DNA from: an uncultured bacterium | GTDB taxonomy: Bacteria > Bacillota > Clostridia > Oscillospirales > Oscillospiraceae | Assembly (NCBI GenBank): GCA_945873205.1 | Contig: CAMCCC010000007.1 | Coordinates: 30,709 to 94,708, forward strand | Direction: 5' to 3' | DNA length: 64,000 bases | Shown here: positions 44,469 through 53,757 of the stretch, one piece after another | How the letters are laid out: each line of letters begins with the position of its first letter | How positions within the stretch are numbered: position 1 is the stretch's first letter | Notes under the pieces: model-generated | What the model was told of the DNA's origin: nothing | What the model saw: only the letters and a program-made list of their open reading frames with translations | Databases searched by the model: none | Program-made: the position numbers and the translations under genes

Positions 44469-46352
44469 ATGAGAGAATTTGACCGGGAGTATCTGGAGCT
44501 TCTGGCCGAGAAATACCCCAACGAGGCCGCCGCCTGCTCGGAGCTGATCAACCTCAGCTCCATTCTGGCGCTGCCCAAGGGGACGGAGCATTTCATCAGC
44601 GACCTGCACGGGGAGTACGCCGCCGTCAGCCACATCCTCAACAACTGCTCCGGCGTCATTCTGGAAAAGGTACTGCTGCTTTTCCGGGAGGAGCTGGGCG
44701 AGAGCAAGTGCCACGCCCTCTGTTCCGTGATCTATTACCCCCAGGAGGAGCTGGACATTCTCCGGGAGCGGGGAGAACTGGACGACGCTGCGCTGCGCGC
44801 CATCATTGAGCAGCTGCGGACCCTGACGGAGATGCTCTCCAGCAAATACACCCGCAGCTATGTGCGCCACCGCATGCCCCGGGAGTGGGAGTTTGTGCTG
44901 GACGAGCTGCTGCACATGCAGCGGGATGAGGACGCCAACCAGTTCCGTTATCACGACGCCATCATCTCCGCCATTGTAGATTCCGGCGCGGCGGAGAGCC
45001 TGATCGTCGCCATGGCCACACTGATCAAGCGCCTGGCGGTGGACCGGCTGCATGTGGTGGGGGATATTTTTGACCGTGGGCCTGACCCGGCCAGCATCAT
45101 TGAGCTTCTGATGGAGCACCCCAACATGGACATTCAATGGGGCAATCACGACATTCTCTGGCTGGGCGCCGGCGCCGGCTGCCCCGCCTCGGTCCTGTCG
45201 GTACTGCGCATCAGCGTGGACTATCACAACGAGGCCACCCTGGAGCGGGATTACGGCATCTCCCTGCGGCAGCTGACGGATTTCTGCATCCGGGTCTATG
45301 GCGACGCGGAGCAGAAAACCCTGCACCAGGCCCTGACGGTGCTGGGCGCCAAGCTGGAGGGGCAGATTATCAAGCGGCACCCCGGCTATGGCATGGATGA
45401 CCGGCTGATGCTGGAGCGGGTGGACTGGCAGAATTACACCGTCAGTCTGGACAGCGGGGTCTACCCCCTGAACACCCGGCACTTCCCCACCATCGACCCG
45501 GCGGAGCCTTACCGGCTCAGCCCGGAGGAGCAGGCGCTGGTGGAGGAATATGTCTCCATGTTCCGGGAGAGCAAGACTCTGCGCCGCCATCTGGACTTTA
45601 TCTATCAAAAGGGCAGCACCTATCTGAGCTGGAACGGCAATCTGCTGTTCCACGGCTGCATCCCCATGACCGAGGAGGGGCAGTTCGCCCGGGTGCGCCA
45701 CGGGGGCAAGTGGTATTCCGGCAAGGAGTTCCTGGACTACGCGGATGCGGTGGTCACCGCCGCCTGGGTGCGGCATGACGAGAGCGCCTTTGACATGATG
45801 TGGTACCTCTGGTGCGGCTGCGACAGCCCCTTCTCCGGGCGGAAGTTCCACACCTTTGAGCGCAGCTATGTGGACGACAAGAGCACCTGGGAGGAGCCCA
45901 AGAACCCCTACTTCAAGCACTGGGAGAATGAGGAGATGGTCTCCATGATCCTGCGGGAGTTTGGCCTGGACCCGGAGGTGGGCCGGGTGATCAACGGCCA
46001 CACGCCGGTGAAGGCCCGGAAGGGGGAAAGCCCCATTAAGGCCGGAGGGAAGCTGTTCATCATCGATGGCGGCTTCTGCCGGGCCTACCAGCCCACCACC
46101 GGCATCGCCGGTTACACCCTGATCTACAACTCTCACGGGCTGCGACTGAAATCCCACCGGCCCTTTGAGGGGGTTGCCCGGGTGCTGGCGGACAACGCGG
46201 ATATGGAGTCCAGCTCCATCCCGGTGGAGGCCTTCCCCGTTCGCCGCTACATTGCCGATACCGACAGCGGCAGAAATCTGGAGCAGCGCCGGGCCGCTCT
46301 CAAAGCCCTGATCCGGGCCTACCGGGAGGGCAGTATCGCACAGAACAAATAA
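44469..46352 (+). CDS. fbp: Fructose-1,6-bisphosphatase class III
   Basis: This 627-aa gluconeogenic enzyme converts fructose 1,6-bisphosphate to fructose 6-phosphate. It belongs to the Firmicutes type built on a metallophosphoesterase fold: FISDLHGEY (about 40), GDIFDRGPDP (about 200) and GNHDILW supply the metal ligands, and GRVINGHTPVKARKGESP plus IDGGF lie near the C-terminus. Length is close to the usual 640-670 aa. It has its own strong promoter and terminator. Confidence 0.96.
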   Translation: MREFDREYLELLAEKYPNEAAACSELINLSSILALPKGTEHFISDLHGEYAAVSHILNNCSGVILEKVLLLFREELGESKCHALCSVIYYPQEELDILRERGELDDAALRAIIEQLRTLTEMLSSKYTRSYVRHRMPREWEFVLDELLHMQRDEDANQFRYHDAIISAIVDSGAAESLIVAMATLIKRLAVDRLHVVGDIFDRGPDPASIIELLMEHPNMDIQWGNHDILWLGAGAGCPASVLSVLRISVDYHNEATLERDYGISLRQLTDFCIRVYGDAEQKTLHQALTVLGAKLEGQIIKRHPGYGMDDRLMLERVDWQNYTVSLDSGVYPLNTRHFPTIDPAEPYRLSPEEQALVEEYVSMFRESKTLRRHLDFIYQKGSTYLSWNGNLLFHGCIPMTEEGQFARVRHGGKWYSGKEFLDYADAVVTAAWVRHDESAFDMMWYLWCGCDSPFSGRKFHTFERSYVDDKSTWEEPKNPYFKHWENEEMVSMILREFGLDPEVGRVINGHTPVKARKGESPIKAGGKLFIIDGGFCRAYQPTTGIAGYTLIYNSHGLRLKSHRPFEGVARVLADNADMESSSIPVEAFPVRRYIADTDSGRNLEQRRAALKALIRAYREGSIAQNK

Positions 46353-46361
46353 AAAAACGTG

Positions 46362-46399
46362 AAAAAGGAAGTCCATGTCTGAGCATGGGCTTCCTTTTT
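46362..46399. terminator. Bidirectional terminator after fbp
   Basis: AAAAAGGAAG and CTTCCTTTTT flank CCATG/CATGG with single bulges. It serves fbp and the converging flavodoxin gene. Confidence 0.85.
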
Positions 46400-46410
46400 G
46401 CTGATTGGGT

Positions 46411-46920
46411 TCAGCTTTCCAAAAACCAGTCCAGCACGGGCTGGAGGTTCTCCTCGCTGACGCAGCTGCCGCCCTGGGTCAGCAGGGTCAGCATCTGGTC
46501 CTCCTCCGCAGTTCTGTCCTGCTTAGCGGCAAGGGACTTGCCCACGGTTTTGGCCATGACCTGCATCATCAGCTTGTAGATGCCTTTGAGCCGGCTCATG
46601 TCAAAGCCGCCCTGAAGGGTAAACAGCGGCAGCTCGTCCCCCAGGCTGTTGGCTTTGCGCACATCCGCCAGCTGGGAGCCGGTGGCCCCCATGCCCACGC
46701 CGCAGACTGCGGCGATGCGATAGCGCTTGGCCGCCTTGGCATAGCCCTGCACCTTGCCGGCCATGAGCCAGCCCAGGTAGATAACACAGTTTCCCGCAGG
46801 CAGCTTCGCCCCGGCTTCAGTCAGGGAATACACCGGCAGGCCGGTCCTTTTCCCCAGCAGACCGGCGTACTGCGCGGTATAGCCGGTGTTGGAAGTGTAT
46901 ACTATGGCGTTGGCGTTCAT
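46411..46920 (-). CDS. Flavodoxin-domain protein
   Basis: This 169-aa protein has the FMN phosphate loop YTSNTGYTAQYA at residues 8-19, then the parallel strands of a flavodoxin (CVIYLGWLMAGKV, AAVCGVGMG). It is a single-domain electron carrier or FMN-binding protein of the protoporphyrinogen-oxidase-like type. The partner is unknown. Confidence 0.8.
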   Translation of the reverse strand: MNANAIVYTSNTGYTAQYAGLLGKRTGLPVYSLTEAGAKLPAGNCVIYLGWLMAGKVQGYAKAAKRYRIAAVCGVGMGATGSQLADVRKANSLGDELPLFTLQGGFDMSRLKGIYKLMMQVMAKTVGKSLAAKQDRTAEEDQMLTLLTQGGSCVSEENLQPVLDWFLES

Positions 46921-47012
46921 ATTGCTTTCTCCCCTTTTTCGCTTATGGCCTTATTTTACTGAAGCCGCAGCGGAGACGCAAGGAGAATTCTGCATATAAA
47001 TGTGTGAATTTT

Positions 47013-48449
47013 TCAGGTTTGTATGGTTATATCTTCCTGGGCCGGGCCGGAGATCAGCTTGCCCCGGCAGTCGAAGCGGGAGCCGTGGCAGGGGCAGTCC
47101 CAGCTGCGCTCATCCGGGTTCCATTCCAGCTGGCAGCCCAGGTGGGGGCAGCGGATATCCACAGGCCACAGGGCGCCGCTTTCGTCCTTATAGACGCCCA
47201 ACTTTTTTCCTTTCCAGAACACCACGCCGCCATGGCCGGGAGGCAGTTCCCTGGCCGCCTCCGCCGGGATCTGGAACAGCTGCCTTGCCAGGCCCTTGAC
47301 GGCCTGGCCGCTCTCCTGGGCAAGGCCGGTGAGGGTTTTTTCGTCGAAGCGGCCGGGGTCGAAAACCTCCGCCCAGGGGTTTTCCTTCCCGCAGATTCGA
47401 TCCCGCAGCAGCATGGCGGCCACCATGGAGGAAGTCATGCCCCATTTCTGGAAGCCGGTGGCAACATACCAGTTGGGCCGGCTGGCGGCGTAGGGCCCGA
47501 TATAGGGGACGCTGTCCGCCGTGACGCAGTCCTGGGCCGACCAATGGGCCACTTCCCTGCTGCCCGGGAACCATTGGGCCGCTTTCTGCCGCAGCAGTTC
47601 ATAGCGTCCACCGGCGCTGTTCTCCCCGCAGCGGTGACCCCCACCGCCCAGGAGAAGCAGCGGGCCGTAATTGCGGAAGGAATAGGCCCCCTGCTCCGCG
47701 CCGATCCACATGCCGTCCATTGGGGCGGCGTTTTCCAGGGCGATGACGTAGGAGCGCTCCTGGTGCATCCGGGAAAAGTACATTCCCGGGAAATTGACAA
47801 AGGGGAAATGACAGGCAAAGACGATTTGCTCCGCCTTCACCCGGCCCCGGCTGGTGATGATCTGATTTTCCTCCACGCTTTGGACGTGGGTATTCTCATA
47901 AATGATCAGAGGCTCGGAAATGGCCTGCAAAAATTTCAGTGGGTGGAACTGGGCCTGGTTCGCAAAGCGAACTGCTCCGGCGGTGGGAAAGGGCAGCTTC
48001 GTCTCCTCCACGAAAGTGGCCGGCAGGCCCAGAGCGGCGGCATCCTCTGCTTCCTTTCGGAGTTGGGCGGCGCTGCTGCCGTAGACATAGGCGTCCCGCT
48101 GCTCCAAATCGCAGTCGATATTCCGGGCGGCGATGATGCGCCGGTATTCCTCCAGAGCAGCGGCATTGGCCTGGGCGTACTGCCGGGCTTTCTCCTGGCC
48201 CAGGGTGCGGATCAGCTTTTCGTAGAGCAGGCCGTGCTGGCAGGTGAGCTTGGCGGTGGTGTTCCGGGTCTGGCCGCTGGCAATCCGCTCCGCCTCCAGG
48301 ACGATGACCTGCCGGCCTGCCTCCTGCAGGGCGGCAGCAATCAAAATGCCGGCCATGCCGGCGCCGATGACTGCAATGTCCGTTTTCATGTCGCCGGGCA
48401 GGGCTTCCCGCTGCCGGAGCCGGCAGGTCTGTGACCATATGGATTCCAT
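47013..48449 (-). CDS. FAD-dependent oxidoreductase with C-terminal Rieske domain
   Basis: A 478-aa protein. The N-terminal part is a DAO-type FAD fold (DIAVIGAGMAGILIAAALQEAG at about 24-45, then IASGQTRNTTAKL). The last 90 residues form a Rieske [2Fe-2S] domain with CPHLGC and CPCHGSRFD ligands. This arrangement is known in soluble putative dehydrogenases of Clostridia and Bacilli. ATG 48449 follows GGGAGG. The substrate is unknown; the oxygen-sensitive context suggests a redox role other than oxygenase. Confidence 0.9.
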   Translation of the reverse strand: MESIWSQTCRLRQREALPGDMKTDIAVIGAGMAGILIAAALQEAGRQVIVLEAERIASGQTRNTTAKLTCQHGLLYEKLIRTLGQEKARQYAQANAAALEEYRRIIAARNIDCDLEQRDAYVYGSSAAQLRKEAEDAAALGLPATFVEETKLPFPTAGAVRFANQAQFHPLKFLQAISEPLIIYENTHVQSVEENQIITSRGRVKAEQIVFACHFPFVNFPGMYFSRMHQERSYVIALENAAPMDGMWIGAEQGAYSFRNYGPLLLLGGGGHRCGENSAGGRYELLRQKAAQWFPGSREVAHWSAQDCVTADSVPYIGPYAASRPNWYVATGFQKWGMTSSMVAAMLLRDRICGKENPWAEVFDPGRFDEKTLTGLAQESGQAVKGLARQLFQIPAEAARELPPGHGGVVFWKGKKLGVYKDESGALWPVDIRCPHLGCQLEWNPDERSWDCPCHGSRFDCRGKLISGPAQEDITIQT

Positions 48450-48472
48450 AAGTTCCTCCCATTTGATTTGAT

Positions 48473-48497
48473 AAAAAAAGCCGCCCGAAAGGCGGCT
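48473..48497 (-). terminator. Terminator after the 87-aa protein gene
   Basis: AGCCGCC/GGCGGCT with a 5-nt loop, TTTTTTT on the minus strand, 4 bases beyond the stop. Confidence 0.88.
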
Positions 48498-48500
48498 GGG

Positions 48501-48764
48501 TCAGAGTTCGTTCAGGTCGGCGGCGGTGGCGTCATTTTGCAGGTTGTCCCGGGCAAGGTCGGTGTCGATGACAGGATAGGTATCCGAAGGGATAGGGCGC
48601 TCGGTATGGAACACCTTCTGGTTGGAGCCGCTGGTGCCGCTGACGATGGGCCGGGCCTTGGTCTTGCCCTGCCTGGCTTTGCCCTGAATCTGGGGCACCG
48701 GCTCCACCTGGTTATGGGGCTGGGTATGGGTCCAGTCCGGGCGTTTCATTCCTTTTTTGGGCAT
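48501..48764 (-). CDS. Small hypothetical protein, 87 aa
   Basis: A polar, probably disordered small protein (MPKKGMKRPDWTHTQPHNQ) with a ribosome-binding site GAGGTG and a strong terminator, which supports it as real. The C-terminus is acidic (NDATAADLNEL). No function recognised. Confidence 0.65.
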   Translation of the reverse strand: MPKKGMKRPDWTHTQPHNQVEPVPQIQGKARQGKTKARPIVSGTSGSNQKVFHTERPIPSDTYPVIDTDLARDNLQNDATAADLNEL

Positions 48765-48836
48765 GATGGATTCACCTCGTGATTAGTTTGCCGCCGAATG
48801 ATGAAATTATGCAAAAAAGGGCTGCAGCAGAACGGA

Positions 48837-49934
48837 TCATTCTGCTGCAGCTCCCTGATGGTGTCCTGCCCCCAGGCGCTTGCTGTTGATTAGCTTCAGG
48901 CAGAAGCGGAAGGCGGTGGGGACGGAGAAGCCTTCGCTGATCTCCGCCGGGCTTTTCCATAGAAAGGCCCCGGCTTCTTCCGCGCAGTCCAGCAGCCAGG
49001 CGTCCATGTGCCACTCCACATGGGTAAAGACGTGCTTCCCCGGTGGGCAGGGGGCGCAGGAAGTGACGGTCAGGCCCTGGGCTTCAGCCCAGGCGGCGGC
49101 TTCCGCCGGGCTGAGAGCGCCCAGCACATTGGGGAATTCCCACAATCCCGCAAGCAGGCCCTTCCCCTCCCGCTTGCGGATGGCATAGCGGCCATCATGG
49201 CGCAGCAGCAGCACCGTCCGCTGCTCCAGCCGCCGCTCTTTAGGCGGGGACTTCACCGGGTAGCGGGCCACGGTATCTGTCTCATGGGCAAGGCAATGGG
49301 CCTGCAGGGGGCAGGCGGTGCATTTGGCTTCCCCGTTGGGGATGCAGATGGTCTCCCCCAGTTCCATGATGCCCTCGGCCAACAGGGCGGCCTCCTTCCC
49401 GCTGGGGTAGCTCTGGCGCAGGAGAGCCGTGAAGCGGGCCTTGGTGCCGGCAAGGGCAATGTCCTCCTCTGAGGCCAACAGCCGGGCCAGCACCCGCAGC
49501 ACGTTGCCGTCCACCGCTGGTTCCGGCTGGCCGTAGGCAATGGAGGCGATGGCCCCGGCGGTATAGTCCCCGATGCCGGGCAGCTTTTTTAGCGCCGCCG
49601 CCTGTTGGGGCAGCTGGCCGCCGTATTGCTCCATGATCTGGACAGCGGCTTTTTTCAGGTTCCGGGCCCGGCTGTAATAGCCCAGGCCCTCCCACAGCTT
49701 CATCAGCCGCTCATCCTCCGCCTGGGCCAAGGCGGCCACGGTGGGATACTGGGCCAGGAAACGGTGGTAATAAGGGATGACCGCCTCGATGCGGGTCTGC
49801 TGGAGCATGATCTCCGAGAGCCAGACGTGGTAGGGCGTGGGTTCCTGCCGCCAGGGCAGGGGCCGCCTGACCCGGTCATACCAGGCAACCACCAGGGGCA
49901 GGCAGGTGTTCAAGCGTTCGGTTTCTGTTTTCAT
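48837..49934 (-). CDS. mutY: A/G-specific adenine DNA glycosylase
   Basis: This protein of about 365 aa removes adenine mispaired with 8-oxoguanine. Motifs are SEIMLQQTRIEAV (catalytic Glu), the helix-hairpin-helix LPGIGDYTAGAI, the catalytic Asp in AVDGNV, a four-cysteine Fe-S site (CIPNGEAKCTACPLQAHC) and a C-terminal NUDIX-like domain (LWEFPNVLG, FTHVEWHM). ATG 49934 is chosen because homologues begin near it. An ATG at 49982, only about ten bases after the predicted start of transcription, is possible. Confidence 0.93.
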   Translation of the reverse strand: MKTETERLNTCLPLVVAWYDRVRRPLPWRQEPTPYHVWLSEIMLQQTRIEAVIPYYHRFLAQYPTVAALAQAEDERLMKLWEGLGYYSRARNLKKAAVQIMEQYGGQLPQQAAALKKLPGIGDYTAGAIASIAYGQPEPAVDGNVLRVLARLLASEEDIALAGTKARFTALLRQSYPSGKEAALLAEGIMELGETICIPNGEAKCTACPLQAHCLAHETDTVARYPVKSPPKERRLEQRTVLLLRHDGRYAIRKREGKGLLAGLWEFPNVLGALSPAEAAAWAEAQGLTVTSCAPCPPGKHVFTHVEWHMDAWLLDCAEEAGAFLWKSPAEISEGFSVPTAFRFCLKLINSKRLGAGHHQGAAAE

Positions 49935-49998
49935 AGGCAGGCTTTGGGGAGGGGGGAAAGGCTGCTCCCTCCGTTCTTTCATTGGTTTTACAGGCAAT

Positions 49999-50027
49999 AT
50001 TATACAATGACTTTTGACGGGACGCAA
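49999..50027 (-). promoter_or_regulatory. Sigma-A promoter of mutY
   Basis: On the minus strand TTGCGT (50027-50022), a 17-bp spacer and a consensus TATAAT (50004-49999). Confidence 0.82.
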
Positions 50028-50105
50028 TGTTACAATTTTTGACTTCCCGCAGGCATAGGCAAAAAGTCTGTGTTACTTGCTGTACCATCGTATTCTGCCG
50101 GTCAC

Positions 50106-50260
50106 AGGCTTCCCCTTGAGGGGAAGCTGGCAGCCGCAGGCTGACTGATGAGGTGGCAAATAAAACTGGGAAAAAGCAGGGACTTCCGTCAAAAACACAG
50201 GATTTCCACCTCATCCGCCCAGTGTGCGCACTGGGCACCTTCCCCTCAAGGGGAAGGCTT
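50106..50260. repeat. MITE-like palindromic repeat element, about 155 bp
   Basis: Both ends carry TTCCCCTTGAGGGGAAG-type palindromes in inverted orientation, and the inner arms share GATGAGGTGG. The centre differs between arms. No coding capacity. Elements of this appearance recur in Clostridia genomes, by my recollection. It occupies most of the gap between mutY and the next operon. Confidence 0.75.
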
Positions 50261-50307
50261 GCGATAGCGTTTTTCTCCCACGCAATAAGGATTTCTCTGA
50301 CAAGCTG

Positions 50308-50343
50308 AAAACAGCCGCACCCCGGTGGGGATGCGGCTGTTTT
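50308..50343 (-). terminator. Terminator of the DUF4125/DUF4037 operon
   Basis: ACAGCCGCA/TGCGGCTGT with inner CCCC/GGGG and a TTTT run on either strand, 25 bases past the last stop. Confidence 0.85.
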
Positions 50344-50367
50344 GCTGGACATTTTTGCGCTGCCGGC

Positions 50368-50682
50368 CTATTTGTAGCTCTCCTTCACGGAATGCACCGC
50401 AGTGACCAGCTCCGGCTTATACTGGGCATAGTGCTTTTCCAGCTCGTCCAGAACCAGAACAATGTCTGCTTTCTTCTTATTCTCTTTGTCCCGGCGCAGA
50501 AGCTCCTCAAATTCCGCCGTGGCTTCCCCGCCCTGAAAATAACCGTAGCAGCAGCACTGACCATCCTCACAGCCGTCCTTCAGCTCCATAAAGCGCTGAT
50601 TCAGATAGTACTCCACCTTGCAGGGGTCACCGTCTGCCCGCAGTTCCTCCAGGTCTTTTTCAAAACCAAATCGATCCAGCAT
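50368..50682 (-). CDS. Small hypothetical protein, 104 aa, Cys-rich loop
   Basis: Its start overlaps the upstream DUF4125 stop (TAATG), so it is translationally coupled. It is helical with a CEDGQCCCYG cluster near residue 40 that could bind a metal. I do not recognise the family. Last gene of a four-gene operon. Confidence 0.7.
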   Translation of the reverse strand: MLDRFGFEKDLEELRADGDPCKVEYYLNQRFMELKDGCEDGQCCCYGYFQGGEATAEFEELLRRDKENKKKADIVLVLDELEKHYAQYKPELVTAVHSVKESYK

Positions 50683-51296
50683 TACTGACTCCTTTCCATG
50701 TCCTCAACGGATTCATAGTGATACATTTTTGCCATTTGATCCCGGACGAGATAGGTCAGATTTTTCCCTTCCTTCTCGCACCGAAAAACAAATTCACAAT
50801 AAAGAAGCTGCGTCTGGGGGCCATAGGAATACAGTTCCCCCCGCTGGTAGGTCTCAATGGAGGTCAGGCCGCAGCACTCGTCCTCCTGGTGAATGACCCG
50901 GCCTTTCCCGGCATATTTGGGAAACCTCCGGGCAAAGTCCTCCGCCCATCTGACGTGGATCTGCACCGCCTGCTCAAGATAGTCCTTTCGATCCTGAGAG
51001 ATCTCCGGCAGCACATGCTTTACCCGCTCATAACCGGCAGGGTCGGTGCGGGCCATCATGTAGGCGTATTTATTGAAGATCAGGTTGCGGCCCTCAAGGC
51101 TTGCACTTTGCAGGTCCTGGGCATAGGAGGAAAGCAGGGGCTCCGGCCACACAAGGAACTGACTGCTGCGCATGATAGCAAACTGCGCCCAGTCATCCTG
51201 ACAGGATGCGCGGCCCCCCTGGCTGTTGATCAGCTGGAACTGGCGCCACTCCTCCCGGACAATTTCTTCAATGATTTCTTTCATCCTTACAATCAT
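50682..51296 (-). CDS. DUF4125 family protein
   Basis: A 204-aa protein with the family pattern EEWRQFQLINSQGGRASCQDDW, FNKYAYMMARTDPAGYE and ETYQRGELYSYGP. DUF4125 genes are often found with DUF4037 and TPR genes, as here. Function unknown. The start may be four codons later, at ATG 51284. Confidence 0.85.
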   Translation of the reverse strand: MIVRMKEIIEEIVREEWRQFQLINSQGGRASCQDDWAQFAIMRSSQFLVWPEPLLSSYAQDLQSASLEGRNLIFNKYAYMMARTDPAGYERVKHVLPEISQDRKDYLEQAVQIHVRWAEDFARRFPKYAGKGRVIHQEDECCGLTSIETYQRGELYSYGPQTQLLYCEFVFRCEKEGKNLTYLVRDQMAKMYHYESVEDMERSQ

Positions 51297-51317
51297 CCTT
51301 TCTGCCGGCTTTCGGAA

Positions 51318-52274
51318 TTATCCCATCAGGATGGGGAGATTCCGAAGCTGGGGGGCGGCAATCCTTTCCGCGACGCAATAGGCCTGGCGCTCCAGGAACG
51401 CATCCGACCCGTCCGTATAGCCCCGCTCCAGCAGCATCGCCACGATCTGGCCGCAGACCGCCTCCACCAGCGGGAGCTGTTCTTCCCGGTCCAGCACCCT
51501 GCCGGCGGCCAGGGCGCGCAGCATCGTGGGGATGTCATACCGGGCGGGGAGCCGTTCCAGGCCCCGCCACATCCATTTGTAATAGGGGCAATACTGTCTG
51601 TTCAGCAGGTACAGGACGCGGATGGCCGCCTCAATGAACTGGTCCAGGGCCAGCCGGGCGGCAACCGGGTCCCCCCGTTTGGCCATGCGTTCATAGTTGA
51701 CCTGGCCCGCGTGGGCCATTTTGACCAGGTTTGCCGCAAGCTTCTTTTTGCACACATCTTCGGGATAAAAGTCCAGAAGCCGCTTCCGTATGCGGACAAA
51801 CTCCGTGTCCGGGCTGTGGAAAAGGACGCCATTGGTGGCAACCGCCAGATAGGACTCCGGGATGGCCAGCCACTCCAGCGCGCTCTCCGGCGGGACCTTG
51901 TTCCCCAGAAACTTCTGATAGAAGGGCAGGGTGGGAATGACGCCACGGCGGCCGGCCGCCTGCTCCCGCCGCAGACCGAAGGACACATTTTTATAGTCCC
52001 GGGGCAGCGAATCGTAGACCTGGGCCACGGCCGGCCCGATCTCCTCATACAGGTCGTGGGAGAGCCAGATGCAGAAGGAGGGCCCGTAATCATGGTCCAT
52101 GGAGAGCCGGTCATCAAAGCCAAAGCATTCCGACCCTTCGCCCACAAGGCCAATGGTCATCCGGTCCATATAGGGTTCAAACCGGGAGAGCAATGCCGGA
52201 CGGCCAAAGTCCTGGTAAAAACCGCTGGCAAGTTCCACGCCGGGGATTTCAAGGCAAAGTTCCGTTGCTTCCAT
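51318..52274 (-). CDS. DUF4037 family protein (nucleotidyltransferase-like)
   Basis: About 318 aa from ATG 52274, which overlaps the end of the TPR gene by 26 nt. The segment VGEGSECFGFDDRLSMDHDYGP resembles the GS...D-x-D nucleotidyltransferase loop described for DUF4037, with a long C-terminal helical part. Substrate unknown. It is coupled to DUF4125 downstream. Confidence 0.85.
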   Translation of the reverse strand: MEATELCLEIPGVELASGFYQDFGRPALLSRFEPYMDRMTIGLVGEGSECFGFDDRLSMDHDYGPSFCIWLSHDLYEEIGPAVAQVYDSLPRDYKNVSFGLRREQAAGRRGVIPTLPFYQKFLGNKVPPESALEWLAIPESYLAVATNGVLFHSPDTEFVRIRKRLLDFYPEDVCKKKLAANLVKMAHAGQVNYERMAKRGDPVAARLALDQFIEAAIRVLYLLNRQYCPYYKWMWRGLERLPARYDIPTMLRALAAGRVLDREEQLPLVEAVCGQIVAMLLERGYTDGSDAFLERQAYCVAERIAAPQLRNLPILMG

Positions 52275-52821
52275 CCTGTTCAACCGCCTGTTTCGCAGCG
52301 TAATAATTTTCCCGGACAAGTTCCCGCTTCTCCTCCGTCATGGGGACCTGTTCCGAAAGGAGAAAGGCTTTTTCCCCGTAAAGAAGGGCATCCTCATAGC
52401 GCGCCGCTTCCATGGAGGTGACGCAGATGTTGTTATACAGCCCCACAAGCCGGGCGTCCGCAATGCCCTGGGAGCGGAAGATCCCCTCGCACTGCAGGTA
52501 CAGCGCCAGGGCCTTTTCCGGCAAATGGGCAGCTTTATAGACCGTGGCAATGTTCAAAAGCGCCGTTGCGGCATCCGCCGTTCCCCACAGGTCAAGGCGG
52601 TCCAGCAGTTTGATCACCTTTTCCGCGCAGGCCCAAGCCCCGTCCAGATCCCCGCTGTTGCGATAGTAGCCGGTCAGCTCATTATAGAGGGAGAGGGCGG
52701 TGCCGTAATGCTGCTGCTCATAGGCAAGGCCGGCCATTTCCTCCAGGTAGGCGCCGGCCTGCCGGGGCTTATCGGCCTGAAACAGAAGATCTGCCTGATG
52801 AAGTATATCGTTGGCATTCAT
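52249..52821 (-). CDS. Tetratricopeptide-repeat protein
   Basis: This 190-aa all-helical protein has TPR-type repeats (QAGAYLEEMAGLAYEQQHYGTALSLYNELTGYY, ALLNIATVYKAAHLPEKALALYLQCEGIF, NNICVTSMEAARYEDALLYGEKAF). It is the first gene of the operon and probably a scaffold for its partners. ATG 52821 gives the natural start MNANDILHQAD. Confidence 0.82.
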   Translation of the reverse strand: MNANDILHQADLLFQADKPRQAGAYLEEMAGLAYEQQHYGTALSLYNELTGYYRNSGDLDGAWACAEKVIKLLDRLDLWGTADAATALLNIATVYKAAHLPEKALALYLQCEGIFRSQGIADARLVGLYNNICVTSMEAARYEDALLYGEKAFLLSEQVPMTEEKRELVRENYYAAKQAVEQDGSNGTLP

Positions 52822-52849
52822 TGAAATATCCCTTACTATGGAATGGTTC

Positions 52850-53713
52850 TTATCCCGGAATGTCGGCAAGGCTCTCTGCCGGCATACCAAAGTACTTGAT
52901 ATAGGCCGCTTTCTTCTCCTCATAGCTGGGCAGAGGAATTTCCGTCAGCCGCCCGTTGTCATGCAGGCGGAGCACATCGTCCTGAATGGAGACGCTGCCC
53001 TCTTCCCGCATTCGGTTGAGAACCCGCTCATTGCGGAAGCGGGCATGATCCCCCCGGCTCATATAGACGCTGAGGGAGACAAAGTCAATTTTGTTATATT
53101 CCTGGTCAGAGAATAGGTGCAGTGGCATTTCTGTACCATCCTCCTGAATATAAATAAAACGGTATAGGCCATCGGCTCTCCTTTCATAACGGAAGGACAG
53201 CTTCCCGGAGTGCTGGACCTCTGTGCAGTCCAGATAGAGGCAGCCGAGAGGGGTGGGGCCGCCAAAGCCCACGTCACAGACAACACGCTTCCCATCATCC
53301 AGGGTGACGATGGTGGAGCGGTGGCCGCAGGGAGGGCATTCCCCTTCAAACAAAACCCGCTGGGCAACCGGGCGGCAGGAAAAGCCAAGGCTTTCCAACA
53401 GGGCGCAGAACAGCCCGTTCAGCTCAAAGCAGAAGCCGCCCCGGCGGCGGACAACAATTTTCTCAAAGATATCCTCAACATCCAGAGAGACCTCTCTTTT
53501 GAGATCGTAGATATCCAGATTCTCAAAGGGGATGTTGAACAGATGGGCACGGATCAGAATGTCCAGCGCTTCCTTTTTATGGGGGGCGCTGTAGGCCGAT
53601 GGGGAATCGGGAAGCTGGGGATGCAGGTCCTTCCTGTAATCATCCGGGTTCAGGCCAAGGCGGGCCAGATAGGCGCCGGGATCGGGGATGGGGCTGAATA
53701 CACCTTCGTACAT
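52850..53713 (-). CDS. Arylamine N-acetyltransferase
   Basis: This 287-aa NAT enzyme moves acetyl from acetyl-CoA to arylamines or hydrazines. The catalytic triad is visible: Cys in RRRGGFCFELN (about 95), His in CGHRSTIV and Asp in VVCDVGFGG. ATG 53713 follows GAGGAT. It probably lies in the same transcript as the trigger-factor-like gene upstream. Such enzymes in gut bacteria can acetylate drugs such as 5-aminosalicylate; that use is inference. Confidence 0.93.
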   Translation of the reverse strand: MYEGVFSPIPDPGAYLARLGLNPDDYRKDLHPQLPDSPSAYSAPHKKEALDILIRAHLFNIPFENLDIYDLKREVSLDVEDIFEKIVVRRRGGFCFELNGLFCALLESLGFSCRPVAQRVLFEGECPPCGHRSTIVTLDDGKRVVCDVGFGGPTPLGCLYLDCTEVQHSGKLSFRYERRADGLYRFIYIQEDGTEMPLHLFSDQEYNKIDFVSLSVYMSRGDHARFRNERVLNRMREEGSVSIQDDVLRLHDNGRLTEIPLPSYEEKKAAYIKYFGMPAESLADIPG

Positions 53714-53757
53714 GGGTTTTATCCTCACCTTTCCTTTGAATTGATCGTGGTTTCCCG

